This document shows, piece by piece, positions 1 to 7,371 of a DNA stretch of 23,392 nucleotides. Under the pieces are notes generated by a model. That model saw only the letters and a list, made by a program, of their open reading frames with translations. It searched no databases and was not told the DNA's origin. Position numbers and translations under genes: made by a program. Every line of letters begins with the position of its first letter. Position 1 is the first letter of the stretch. This DNA comes from a virus, in IMG/VR virus record IMGVR_UViG_3300031957_000328, positions 1-23,392 of that record; one strand, written 5' to 3'.

Positions 1-88
1 TCTTCTTAAATAAATCTTCGTATTTGTTTAAATACTGTTTTAGTTTTACTATATTTTTTTCTTTCGGTTTGTATCTTAAAGTACCCAT
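1..88 (-). CDS. Partial small protein, 5' end only (runs off window)
   Basis: An ATG at 88 opens a frame that stays open to the left edge (29 complete codons, lysine-rich, beginning MGTLRYKPKEKN and ending NKYEDLFKK). It overlaps the 3' end of the connector gene by 13 nt, as is normal for this cluster. By position it should be another head-tail connector or accessory morphogenesis protein, but too little is visible to name it. Confidence 0.55.
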   Translation of the reverse strand, partial: MGTLRYKPKEKNIVKLKQYLNKYEDLFKK

Positions 89-576
89 CCATTAAATGTT
101 GCATCTGAATCAGGAAATACATCTCCTCCACTATTATCATTATACTCAGGAAATAAATCACTATTGTTGTTTATGTAATCTAAAAATCTCTGTGTGTAGT
201 ATTCTGCCGTGTTTCTTGCTTTGTTTACTAGAAAATCTACCTCTCCTTTAGAAACTGATTCAGAGTTCTCTGATATTCCTTTAAATACGCCTCCTGCTTT
301 GATTTTGTATGCTGCATAAGGATAATACTCTGCTTGTGCATACCATATTAACATAGGTTGTACATAATCATTTACTAAGGTTAGATAGTTTCCTGATAAA
401 CCAGATCCTGAAATATCTGCTGCTATTTTGTCGTATAGCTTAGTTCCTAAATAGTTTCTTATTTCTATTTGTTGTGCAATCTTAATAAATTGTATAAACA
501 AATCAGTATCTGTATTACCATCGATAATACTGTTCTTAACTAAATCTGTTCTTGATATGAATAATACTGTTGCCAT
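76..576 (-). CDS. Probable head-tail connector/adaptor protein
   Basis: A 166-residue protein immediately downstream of the portal gene, with only 2 nt between them. It begins MATVLFISRTDLVKNS and is mostly predicted helical, with a Tyr-rich middle (QAEYYPYAAYKI, about residues 81-92) and a Ser/Asp/Asn-rich C-terminal tail. Size, helical content and position after portal fit the small adaptor proteins that sit under the portal ring in siphoviruses. Similar proteins occur in Bacteroidota phages, usually as uncharacterised families. I see no catalytic motif. The function is inferred from context and not from a diagnostic motif. Confidence 0.55.
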   Translation of the reverse strand: MATVLFISRTDLVKNSIIDGNTDTDLFIQFIKIAQQIEIRNYLGTKLYDKIAADISGSGLSGNYLTLVNDYVQPMLIWYAQAEYYPYAAYKIKAGGVFKGISENSESVSKGEVDFLVNKARNTAEYYTQRFLDYINNNSDLFPEYNDNSGGDVFPDSDATFNGWVL

Positions 577-578
577 AA

Positions 579-2366
579 TTAATTTTTAAACCCCATTTTT
601 TTCCAATAAGCTGCAGTATATCCTTTATATTTTGTGTTCTTAGGTGCTATACTTACTTTTTTATTGTTCGTTTCTGGTTTGAATCCTGCTTTAATAGCTC
701 TGTTTGTTGATATGCTTTTACCAACACCTTTAGTATCGTCTTTTCTTAAAAATATCTTTCTTGTCCAGCGATGAAAACATCTAGCTCCTCCTTTGTATAG
801 CCAAATGTTATATTCCGCAGCTCCATTTTTACCAAAGCCTGGATTCACGGCTACATTACCCATAGCCATAATATCTTCTTTTCGATATACCTTTTTAGCC
901 TTCATCATTTTTTTACAAAATTCTCTAGACGAATCTGCTTTGCCTGGTGCTTTTGTGTATGTATATCTAACTAAAAATGTGTACCCTAAAGCTCTTGAAG
1001 ATTTAGTTGTACCATCTTGCTCACTATCTTTCGTTTTGTTTGCTCGACCTGTACTAACTAGTTTTACTTCATTGTTTAGTTCATCGATTTTTTCGTTAAG
1101 CTCATCATCTAATTCATAATCTACCTCGTGTTCATCAATTAAATCATATTCTTTTAATATATCTTCTTCATTCTCTCCTAAGTCGATTAGCTTGTTTGCT
1201 ATTTCGTTATCTTCAGAAAGTTTAACTCCTGTTTCTTCTTCTCTTGTTTCATCATCCTCTACATTCTCTAAGTCTGTAAATTCTAACGGCTGAAGCGTTT
1301 TAAAGTATAAATGCAACGAGATATTGTTGTAAGCTAGTATTTTATCGAAAGCCTCTATTAAAAGACCTTGAAAGCTCTTAATTACAAGATTGTCAAATAA
1401 GATAGATGCAGTCTTTAATTCATCTGCATTGTTTCCTAGTCCTGTATCATCCTTAATACCAAATAACATAGGACTTACAATTCTGTGAGATACCATTATC
1501 TTTTTAGAACTCTCTGAACTTAGAAACTCATATTGTTGATGTGCATCACTTAACTGTACAGGCTCGATACTTGCAGCAGTTTCTGGATTGTCATTAAACG
1601 CTAATATAAATTTACCTGCATTACTAGAACCACTAAACTTTTCGTAGATTCTTCTCTCTATCATTTCTCTTTGTTCAGGATCAGGAGTTCCATTATTGAA
1701 GTTAATTAACATACTAGGTGCTAAACCATTAAGAATGTTGTTTAAATGAAAGTTAGAAATTTCCTCCTCTAATTCAGCGTATTGTGTACCACCTTGATAA
1801 TCTACTGGACTATAATATTTAAAACCTGCTCTGTATGGCTTTACATAAAGTATCTCTAATCCTTCCTTAGAAGTTCCGAATGCAGGTATTCTTGTTAGTT
1901 CGTTTCCTCGCTTGTACTTTGCCCAATCACTAAAATAGTAATAACCCTCTATCTCTCCTTTATCATTGCATTTCTCAGCTCTAAGAGTTTCAATAGGTAT
2001 ATGCTCTAACTGTAAAATCTTGCTTCTATCTTTTGAATAGATAACTTGTATAGCACATTGTCCCATTAATTTTAAATCATAGCATAATTTTCTTACACAA
2101 TCATTATTAAATAAAGACTTCATTTGAGCGTACTGGTCAGGCTTTTTATTTGAATTGGTAGCATCTAACCCTTTTCCGTAAATCATCTCGCTAACACCAT
2201 TTATAATAGCGTTATTGGTAGGACTTCCATTGTATCTATCTATTAAGTATTGGAAATAGTTGTTATCTCCTCCGTACTCAATCCAATCTTTACCACTTAC
2301 CTCTTTGACTTGTGGAGATGTGTAGGTACTTAAATTTACTATACTTAAATCTGATTTGTTTTTCAT
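579..2366 (-). CDS. Portal protein with an unusual C-terminal domain
   Basis: A 595-residue protein. Residues about 25-365 look like a phage portal: an N-terminal WIEYGGDNNYF stretch, a GKGL turn near 64-67, the ISNFHLNNILNGLAPSMLINF region (about 203-223), and the SHRIVSPMLFGIKDDTGLGN segment (293-312), typical of portals from Bacteroidota phages. The dodecameric portal is the DNA channel and the terminase docking site. An acidic linker (about 365-435) leads to a separate domain (460-540) containing REFCKKMMKAKKVYRKEDI and GGARCFHRWTRKIF, followed by a basic tail ending YWKKMGFKN. That domain may be a MuF/head-morphogenesis-like or unknown appendage. The ATG at 2366 overlaps the stop of the preceding gene (ATGA). 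Portal identity is quite secure; the role of the C-terminal domain is not. Confidence 0.8.
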   Translation of the reverse strand: MKNKSDLSIVNLSTYTSPQVKEVSGKDWIEYGGDNNYFQYLIDRYNGSPTNNAIINGVSEMIYGKGLDATNSNKKPDQYAQMKSLFNNDCVRKLCYDLKLMGQCAIQVIYSKDRSKILQLEHIPIETLRAEKCNDKGEIEGYYYFSDWAKYKRGNELTRIPAFGTSKEGLEILYVKPYRAGFKYYSPVDYQGGTQYAELEEEISNFHLNNILNGLAPSMLINFNNGTPDPEQREMIERRIYEKFSGSSNAGKFILAFNDNPETAASIEPVQLSDAHQQYEFLSSESSKKIMVSHRIVSPMLFGIKDDTGLGNNADELKTASILFDNLVIKSFQGLLIEAFDKILAYNNISLHLYFKTLQPLEFTDLENVEDDETREEETGVKLSEDNEIANKLIDLGENEEDILKEYDLIDEHEVDYELDDELNEKIDELNNEVKLVSTGRANKTKDSEQDGTTKSSRALGYTFLVRYTYTKAPGKADSSREFCKKMMKAKKVYRKEDIMAMGNVAVNPGFGKNGAAEYNIWLYKGGARCFHRWTRKIFLRKDDTKGVGKSISTNRAIKAGFKPETNNKKVSIAPKNTKYKGYTAAYWKKMGFKN

Positions 2367-2710
2367 ATTACTATATAATCATTATCGTAAGCATCATTTC
2401 CTGATGGTGTTGTATATTCTCCATTATTAACTGAGTAACTTGATATAGCTTGGTCAGTACAGAAAACTTTGTCTTTATAAATTACATTACTTCCCTCTTT
2501 TAAAGTAAGGTCGTAAAACCTTCCCTCTACTAATATAGGACTTAATGCTTTTGATATCACTAAATAATTTTTATCTGTTGTTGTACTTACTGAGTATGTT
2601 GTAGAGGTGTTTGTTGAATCGTCTCTTAGTATCATACTTACAGTACTTGCATAGCTTCTAGGTATTACCTTGAATGTTTGTGCCGATGCAGATGTCGTTA
2701 AGTGTATCAT
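2363..2710 (-). CDS. Small structural-cluster protein of unknown function
   Basis: A 115-residue, Ser/Thr-rich, probably beta-rich protein between the tail-tube-like gene and portal. I start it at the ATG at 2710 (MIHLTTSASAQTFKV). An in-frame ATG at 2761 would add 17 residues, but those codons overlap the tail of an intrinsic terminator and the conserved TACGTTAT element. The element sits exactly 6 nt before the 2710 ATG, the same spacing as at three other genes. The tail is acidic (GNDAYDNDYIVI). Its position suggests a virion component such as a decoration or connector protein; no family motif is recognised. Confidence 0.65.
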   Translation of the reverse strand: MIHLTTSASAQTFKVIPRSYASTVSMILRDDSTNTSTTYSVSTTTDKNYLVISKALSPILVEGRFYDLTLKEGSNVIYKDKVFCTDQAISSYSVNNGEYTTPSGNDAYDNDYIVI

Positions 2711-2716
2711 ACTTAT

Positions 2717-2724
2717 ATAACGTA
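2717..2724 (-). promoter_or_regulatory. TACGTTAT start-proximal element, candidate late promoter
   Basis: TACGTTAT on the minus strand, followed by ATAAGT and then the ATG at 2710, a 6-nt spacer. It fits TAnnTT, the core of the Bacteroidota -7 element TAnnTTTG. A transcript initiated the usual few bases downstream would begin at or next to the ATG. It lies just downstream of an intrinsic terminator, where a new transcription unit would be expected. Confidence 0.6.
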
Positions 2725-2745
2725 CAAAGTTTAGATTTTGTGTAT

Positions 2746-2776
2746 AAAAAAAGAGGAGCATTAAAACTCCCCTCTT
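2746..2776 (-). terminator. Intrinsic terminator after the tail-tube-like gene
   Basis: On the minus strand AGAGGGGAG pairs with CTCCTCT around an 8-nt A+T-rich loop, with a two-base GG bulge, followed by seven T. It lies about 55-85 nt beyond the stop at 2830 and about 35 nt before the next ATG. The bulge makes it weaker than the terminator at 3368-3397. Confidence 0.6.
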
Positions 2777-2829
2777 TCTCTAATCTAAAAATTAATTAAT
2801 GAAAACTTTTGTAATATACAAAAATTATT

Positions 2830-3354
2830 TTAATTAGGTGCAATTTGTGTTGCACTTGCATCTCCTGTTACTACAGAACCTGTAATAAAGTATGGTGGTG
2901 CAGTTTCTTGAGCAACTAAAGTTAGTGTAAATCCACTAAGGTCTCCCATAGCAGCACCACTTACGATTGATCCTCCTGTTACCTCTGCTCCGTGTTCTAA
3001 TCCCATTACAAAGTAGTTACCATTATAATCTTCTACAAAAACGTGAGGTCTTGCGTGTGCGATTAATTTAAGTTCTTCTTGTGTAGCCTTTTCTAGGAAA
3101 GTAAGCGTTAAGTTTAATGTTGATTCGTAGAATGTAGTTCCGTTTTCTCTTGAGCTATTGATTGCAGATTCTAAAGAAGAATTTCCTTTTATATCAAATT
3201 GAAATAAAGTAGGACTTCCTGCAAAAGCAGTAATTTCTCCATCTACAATAGTAGCATCTCCAAGAGTTCCGTAATCTGCAAAGTAAACAGTCTTTAGACC
3301 ACCTACTGCTGATTTACAAGGAACTTTTCTACCTGTTGTTAATATACAAGCCAT
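2830..3354 (-). CDS. Probable major tail (tube) protein
   Basis: A 174-residue protein starting MACILTTGRKVPCKSAVGGL and rich in predicted beta strands, with a region around residues 65-100 reading SRENGTTFYESTLNLTLTFL and then HARPHVFVEDYNGNYFVMGL. It resembles a conserved structural protein of Bacteroidota siphoviruses that I take to be the tail-tube subunit. It has its own unit: a strong terminator precedes it (3368-3397) and another follows it. That arrangement suits a protein needed in many copies. It could instead be a capsid decoration protein, because it directly follows the major capsid gene. Confidence 0.55.
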   Translation of the reverse strand: MACILTTGRKVPCKSAVGGLKTVYFADYGTLGDATIVDGEITAFAGSPTLFQFDIKGNSSLESAINSSRENGTTFYESTLNLTLTFLEKATQEELKLIAHARPHVFVEDYNGNYFVMGLEHGAEVTGGSIVSGAAMGDLSGFTLTLVAQETAPPYFITGSVVTGDASATQIAPN

Positions 3355-3367
3355 AATTGTTAGTATT

Positions 3368-3397
3368 AAAAAAGGGTAGGTAGATTAATACCCACCC
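3368..3397 (-). terminator. Strong intrinsic terminator after the major capsid gene
   Basis: On the minus strand GGGTGGGTA pairs with TACCTACCC (9 bp including one G-U pair) around the loop TTAATC and is followed by six T. It lies 23-52 nt beyond the capsid stop, and its T-tract ends only 13 nt before the next ATG at 3354. Confidence 0.85.
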
Positions 3398-3419
3398 TCT
3401 TATATGTTAGTTAAAAATA

Positions 3420-4349
3420 TTAAGAATAAAGAACTACGTCTGCTCCAATTCCGATTTGAACTCCAGCAGTATAGCGTAAAATTACTCTACAATTCTGCGA
3501 TCCATCGATGTCTGACATATCAATTACTTTAACTTCGTTTCTGTCATTTAATAGACCTGTTCCGAAGAATAAGTTACTTGATCTTGCAGCAATTGCAGTA
3601 TCGTCAGCTAATCCTGATGTAGCATAGATTTTAACACCATCAAAGAATAAATCATTTAATGATTGGTTGTTCCCTTTGTTGTCATATCCGTTAGCTCCAA
3701 CACCTGATGCACCAAATCCTCCTAAAGCTCTAACATAAGCTCTATAAATATTTTGTGATACGTAAATGTGTAGGTCATCTGCTCCGTAAACTGCACTTGG
3801 AATAGCATCAACTATTTTTCCTAATTCAGTTACTACGTTTCCTGCATTAACGGCAGTTTGTGCAACATCTACTACAGTTCCATCAGCAGTAGCTAAAGCA
3901 GTAAATCCGTCAAAGTTTCCTTCTCCTACAGCTCCACTCCATATAGAAGTTTCTGTAGCACTTGCTACTTCAGCAGCTACTCTTGCGATAACGAAATCAG
4001 AGAATAGTGGAGGTAAGCTATCAAATGCAGAATATCCCATTTGTGCAGCTTCCCAGTCAGCGTGAAGTTCTTTTTTACAGATTTGTAAGTTTACTTGTAA
4101 CTCAGTTGGAGTTAGAATTGCTTCCTGTAAGTTTAATCCAGAAGTCGAAGAATCGAAATCGCAATCTGCACTTCTTACTAAGTTTGAAAAAGTTCCTACT
4201 TTCATAGCAGCTTTATACTTAATGTTTGGCATAATAGTTATTGCTGCATCATCTAATGTTTTTGCAGTTAAAAGACTAGCTGCAAGATATTTTCCTGCAA
4301 ACTCTCCAGAATAACTTGAAGCAATTGGTGTGAATGTTGGGTTTGGCAT
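3420..4349 (-). CDS. Major capsid protein
   Basis: A 309-residue protein beginning MPNPTFTPIASSYSGEFAGK, rich in Ala, Gly and Ser. It matches the pattern of major capsid proteins in Bacteroidota phages: a helical N-terminal segment with AASLLTAKTLDDAAITIMPN (residues 23-42), a central CKKELHADWEAAQMGYSAF (about 92-110), and a beta-rich C-terminal half ending VQIGIGADVVLYS. Gene order (protease, small proteins, scaffold-like protein, this gene, strong terminator) supports the call. It should form the icosahedral shell, probably with the HK97 fold, though I cannot demonstrate the fold. It has no separate TACGTTAT element and is probably co-transcribed from the scaffold-like gene 11 nt upstream. 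Confidence 0.8.
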   Translation of the reverse strand: MPNPTFTPIASSYSGEFAGKYLAASLLTAKTLDDAAITIMPNIKYKAAMKVGTFSNLVRSADCDFDSSTSGLNLQEAILTPTELQVNLQICKKELHADWEAAQMGYSAFDSLPPLFSDFVIARVAAEVASATETSIWSGAVGEGNFDGFTALATADGTVVDVAQTAVNAGNVVTELGKIVDAIPSAVYGADDLHIYVSQNIYRAYVRALGGFGASGVGANGYDNKGNNQSLNDLFFDGVKIYATSGLADDTAIAARSSNLFFGTGLLNDRNEVKVIDMSDIDGSQNCRVILRYTAGVQIGIGADVVLYS

Positions 4350-4360
4350 TTTTTTTAATT

Positions 4361-4936
4361 TTAATTGTTAGTTAATCTTTTCATTACTCTATCTAAAGTT
4401 GTTTCTTTTCTGTTTTGAGCGAACTTTAAATTTGTTTTTTGTTTTACTTCTGGATTGTGAGAGATAGGCTCAGTTGCAGGAGTTTCGCTAAGTTCTTGTT
4501 TTACTTGCTCCTCTACTTCTGCCATTTCTTCTTTCTTGTCCTTCAGTTCGTTTATCATACCTTTGATTTCCTCAACGGCTGATTCAAATTCTTGTTTAGA
4601 TACATAAGCCTCTACTTCTTCTTCAGCTTCTACTTCTTCTTCTGATTCCTGTGCTTTTATCTCTCCAATGATTCCTTCCTCGCTTACTACAAGGATGTTA
4701 CCATCTATCATTTGATATTCGCCTACAGGTACGGCTACTCTCTGATCTTGAGTAACAATAAAGATTTCGTTTCCTGCTTCAAAAGCCTCAGCTTCTAAAA
4801 TTGTACCATTGTCTAATTTAGCCTGAGCTAATTTTACTTCCTCTTGAGTTTCCTCAGTAGCTTCTAATTGTGTTTCTACTACTTTTTCCTCTCCTAAGAA
4901 AGTTTTGATTTTGTCTAAGATTTCTGTTGATTTCAT
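4361..4936 (-). CDS. Scaffold-like acidic coiled-coil protein upstream of capsid
   Basis: A 191-residue protein with three parts. Residues 1-36 are Glu-rich. Residues 37-93 form a small beta-rich module (LDNGTILEAEAFEAGNEIF, then VPVGEYQMIDGNILVV). Residues 94-155 are a long Glu/Lys coiled coil, followed by a basic tail ending TTLDRVMKRLTNN. Charge, coiled coil and position directly before the capsid gene fit a scaffolding protein that organises procapsid assembly and is then removed. Residues 32-38 (QEEVKLA) match a peptide repeated in neighbouring proteins that could be a protease site. The ATG at 4936 is preceded at 6 nt by CACGTTAT. Confidence 0.6.
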   Translation of the reverse strand: MKSTEILDKIKTFLGEEKVVETQLEATEETQEEVKLAQAKLDNGTILEAEAFEAGNEIFIVTQDQRVAVPVGEYQMIDGNILVVSEEGIIGEIKAQESEEEVEAEEEVEAYVSKQEFESAVEEIKGMINELKDKKEEMAEVEEQVKQELSETPATEPISHNPEVKQKTNLKFAQNRKETTLDRVMKRLTNN

Positions 4937-4942
4937 ATTACT

Positions 4943-4950
4943 ATAACGTG
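4943..4950 (-). promoter_or_regulatory. CACGTTAT start-proximal element, candidate late promoter
   Basis: CACGTTAT, one mismatch from TACGTTAT, followed by AGTAAT and the ATG at 4936, again a 6-nt spacer. It would drive the scaffold-like and major capsid genes up to the strong terminator at 3368-3397. Confidence 0.55.
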
Positions 4951-4971
4951 TTAAAATTTATATTTGCATTT

Positions 4972-5355
4972 TTAAAATATTGCCCTTTTTACTGCTCTAA
5001 CTCTTTCATCTATTTCTTCACTTAACTTCTTTCCCATTTTTAAAGATTGATTTATTTTTCTCAAAGAGTTATCAATAGATTTTCTATCAACTCCTATAGA
5101 TTCTGCTTTAGATTCAAAATCTGATGATTGTTTAATTAATTCTTGCCTTGTTTTGTTAAAATCTTTTATAATAGGCATAATTCTATCAAGCATTTTATTA
5201 CCTTCGATATTAAAACTTCTATTTGCATCACCAAAAAGACCATCAAGTTTATCTGCTGTACTTTGTGCATCTGACAACAAAGACAATTCAACCTTTTCAG
5301 TAGATAATTCTTGTTTATTAATCTCGACTATTTTAGCCATTGCTTTTTTACTCAT
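4972..5355 (-). CDS. Small helical head-cluster protein, paralogue 3 of 3
   Basis: A 127-residue, Lys/Glu/Ser-rich, almost wholly helical protein. Residues 18-30 (STEKVELSLLSDA) match residues 11-21 of the two upstream proteins (STEKVELALVDD and SKERVELGLIDD), so the three form a tandem family. This copy has a longer, divergent N-terminus (MSKKAMAKIVEINKQ). It has no recognised domain. Location between the protease and scaffold-like genes suggests a head-assembly role, such as an internal head or scaffold-associated protein. The ATG at 5355 lies 9 nt after the preceding stop within ATATAAGTTATGAG, a start context shared with the gene at 5694. Confidence 0.65.
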   Translation of the reverse strand: MSKKAMAKIVEINKQELSTEKVELSLLSDAQSTADKLDGLFGDANRSFNIEGNKMLDRIMPIIKDFNKTRQELIKQSSDFESKAESIGVDRKSIDNSLRKINQSLKMGKKLSEEIDERVRAVKRAIF

Positions 5356-5364
5356 AACTTATAT

Positions 5365-5694
5365 TTATATACTGTTTATTATATTTGTTATTTTATTAGA
5401 TGCTTTTGCAACTTCATTTTGATAATCTTTTGCTTCATCTCCTCTTGCTCCAAATAATTTTCTTAAATCGTCTGCACCTAATTCTTTTGCTTTATTTTCA
5501 GCATCTTTAGCTAAACTAAAAGCTTTTGCATAATCAGATTGTAGATTATTTAAATTATCAGCAATTTTAAGTGCTTGGTTTTGCAATCTTCTGCGATCTG
5601 AATTTGCTTTATCTAATATTTTTTCTATATCATCAACTAACGCTAATTCTACTTTCTCTGTGCTAAATAGCATCTTGCTTATACGTTTACTCAT
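5365..5694 (-). CDS. Small helical head-cluster protein, paralogue 2 of 3
   Basis: A 109-residue, helical, coiled-coil-like protein starting MSKRISKMLFSTEKVELALV. Its first 18 residues are nearly identical to those of the gene at 6174, and similarity is also visible at nucleotide level around the two starts. The remainder diverges but keeps a helix-rich, charged composition with DAENKAKELGADDL (about 64-77) aligning to DKAESAAKDLGIDL of paralogue 1. Function is unknown. The conserved N-terminus carries the E-x-V-E-L peptide proposed below as a possible maturation site. Confidence 0.7.
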   Translation of the reverse strand: MSKRISKMLFSTEKVELALVDDIEKILDKANSDRRRLQNQALKIADNLNNLQSDYAKAFSLAKDAENKAKELGADDLRKLFGARGDEAKDYQNEVAKASNKITNIINSI

Positions 5695-5697
5695 AAC

Positions 5698-5832
5698 TTA
5701 TATTTTACCGATTCCTTGATTTATTATTTTACCCTTGCAACACTTTACTGAATAGGTATCTTTATCTTTACATAAACAACCTCTACGTCCACCCTTTGGA
5801 CTTGTCTTACTTGGTGTTTCAAATTGTTTCAT
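5698..5832 (-). CDS. Cys-rich microprotein (44 residues)
   Basis: A 44-codon ORF from the ATG at 5832, beginning MKQFETPSKTSPKGGRRG and containing CLCKDKDTYSVKCC near residues 19-32, ending NQGIGKI. It fills the otherwise empty gap between two paralogous genes, ends within 4 nt of the next ATG, and shows a CxC...CC pattern with conserved-looking glycine turns. I recognise similar Cys-rich mini-proteins from Bacteroidota phage structural clusters but know no function. The four cysteines could bind a metal or form disulfides. Confidence 0.7.
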   Translation of the reverse strand: MKQFETPSKTSPKGGRRGCLCKDKDTYSVKCCKGKIINQGIGKI

Positions 5833-5835
5833 ATC

Positions 5836-6174
5836 TTAGAACAAACTGTATAATTGGTTTATTTTACTCATTATATTTTGAGCTTCTTTTATACCTGATT
5901 TGCTTGATGCTATTTTATTTTTAAATGTGTCAGGTAAGTCTATACCTAAGTCTTTAGCTGCAGATTCTGCTTTGTCTGCTATTTTAATTACAGATTGATA
6001 GTCGTTTATAATTGCTTTATATTTGCTTTCTGCTTTACCTAAAGCTGATATTAAACTTTGTCCTATTTTTAAATCATTATTTACTGTTTTTTCAAACTCA
6101 GATTCAAAGTCATCAATTAAACCTAACTCAACTCTTTCTTTGCTAAATAGCATTTTACTTATTCTTTTGCTCAT
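5836..6174 (-). CDS. Small helical head-cluster protein, paralogue 1 of 3
   Basis: A 112-residue helical protein starting MSKRISKMLFSKERVELGLI, the first of three tandem paralogues directly downstream of the protease gene (6-nt gap). The near-identical N-terminal 18 residues contrast with a more divergent body, as if the N-terminus is a targeting or processing signal. No known domain is seen. Its start has no TACGTTAT element, so it is probably transcribed with the protease gene from the element at 7372-7379. Confidence 0.7.
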   Translation of the reverse strand: MSKRISKMLFSKERVELGLIDDFESEFEKTVNNDLKIGQSLISALGKAESKYKAIINDYQSVIKIADKAESAAKDLGIDLPDTFKNKIASSKSGIKEAQNIMSKINQLYSLF

Positions 6175-6180
6175 TTTATA

Positions 6181-7365
6181 TTATTTTATTGGTATGCAAT
6201 TAGGTACTAGTTTACCACCTTTCATTTTCATTCCGTATTGTTCGTATCCTGCTTGACAAGGTGCTTTTAAATTGTGTTCTTCACAAGGCATAAACCAAGT
6301 CTTACCCTCAAACTCGTGTTCGTGGTAACTCTCACATCCTATATCTTGTGCAGCTTTTATAGCTAACTCTTTAGTAGCATAAGCTAATCTATCATCAATA
6401 ATAGCCATAGAATCGTTTATAACCTCACTAGCTAATTCTATCTCTCCTAGTTCTTTAAGTTTACTCTCTGACCATCTTAAAGCAGCTTTACCACCCCATA
6501 ATAAATATGAAATAGTACCACACGCTTTAGAATCTCCCTCATCGTAATATTCCTCTGCTCTACTTAAATAAGAATACATTCTCTTTATAGTTTCTTTAGA
6601 GATAGGTTTGCCTTGTGCTAATTGTTTAGCTCGTATCTTGCCAACTTGTGTAGCACACTTGTTGTTTACTTTGTCGTTTAGTTCTATACCTCTCTTAGCG
6701 TTGTTCTTTACTCCATCAGGGTAATCACTATAAGATTCTAGTTCTCTCCTCTGACCATCTTTTAATCGCTTATCCTCTTTCACTATAGAACGTATTACAG
6801 ATAACATTTCTTCTGCTTCTTCTTCATCAAAGTCGTTTATAGGTTCTTTAGGTCTTTCCATTTTGTCAGCAAAGTAACCCTCGATACTAAATCCTTTTAC
6901 TTTACCTGTTTTAACAAAGTCATTCCAGATCTGGTCGTTGTTTACTTTTACTGCACCCATCCAAGTACCTACAGGAACATTTAATCCGTACTTACGAGAT
7001 TTATCGTGTACCTCATCTTCAACTAACCAAGATTCTACTAAGGTTAATCCATTAATCGTGTGTTGGTGTTCTAATGTAGCTTTTGATTGATTGCCATTCA
7101 TTAGATAAAGTTGTGAAGCTTTCTCTACTGTTTCTTTTGAGAAATATATATAATATTCTTCTTCTCCTTTTCTACGATAGATAGGTTTGTTAGGAACAAG
7201 TAATGCACCCATTAAGATACGTTTCTCATTATCTACTTCAGCAAGTTTTATTTCCTCGCTTTTTAGAGCTATAAAATCTTCCTCTATTGCAGGATTCTCA
7301 ACTACCGAAATAGCTTCTATTCCTGTCATTTCATCGTCTCCTAATATTAGTTCAACTATTCTCAT
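6181..7365 (-). CDS. Head maturation protease fused to a conserved C-terminal domain
   Basis: A 394-residue protein. Residues 1-175 resemble XkdF-like/prohead proteases: GIEAISVVENPAIEEDFIAL near 15-34, a candidate catalytic His in LEHQH (98-102) and a candidate catalytic Ser in VKGFSIEGYF (156-165). This enzyme should cleave scaffold and capsid components in the procapsid. After an acidic linker, residues about 210-310 form a second module (SDYPDGVKNNAKRGIELN, then NNKCATQVGKIRAKQLA, KRMYSYLSRAEEYYD, ACGTISYLLWGG) that recurs in many phage proteins and has no function known to me. The C-terminal 50 residues hold Cys and His (CESYHEHEFEGK, FMPCEEH, KAPCQAGYEQYG) and may bind metal. ATG at 7365, 6 nt after TACGTTAT. 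Confidence 0.75.
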   Translation of the reverse strand: MRIVELILGDDEMTGIEAISVVENPAIEEDFIALKSEEIKLAEVDNEKRILMGALLVPNKPIYRRKGEEEYYIYFSKETVEKASQLYLMNGNQSKATLEHQHTINGLTLVESWLVEDEVHDKSRKYGLNVPVGTWMGAVKVNNDQIWNDFVKTGKVKGFSIEGYFADKMERPKEPINDFDEEEAEEMLSVIRSIVKEDKRLKDGQRRELESYSDYPDGVKNNAKRGIELNDKVNNKCATQVGKIRAKQLAQGKPISKETIKRMYSYLSRAEEYYDEGDSKACGTISYLLWGGKAALRWSESKLKELGEIELASEVINDSMAIIDDRLAYATKELAIKAAQDIGCESYHEHEFEGKTWFMPCEEHNLKAPCQAGYEQYGMKMKGGKLVPNCIPIK

Positions 7366-7371
7366 ACTATT

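Noticed and set aside
793-1119. Plus-strand reading frames of 60-120 codons (for example 793-1119, 16071-16433)
   Set aside because: All lie opposite well-supported minus-strand genes, have implausible composition (hydrophobic, Ser/Leu/Phe-rich) and arise from low stop density on the complementary strand.
2711-2761. Upstream ATG at 2761 as the start of the small gene ending at 2363
   Set aside because: The extra 17 codons overlap an intrinsic terminator and the TACGTTAT element, and the 2710 ATG has the same 6-nt spacing seen at three other genes.
3354-4372. Shared TAATTGTTAGT before the tube-like gene and after the scaffold-like gene (3354-3364 and 4362-4372)
   Set aside because: One copy is part of the scaffold-like gene's final codons; 11 nt of A+T-rich sequence can match by chance.
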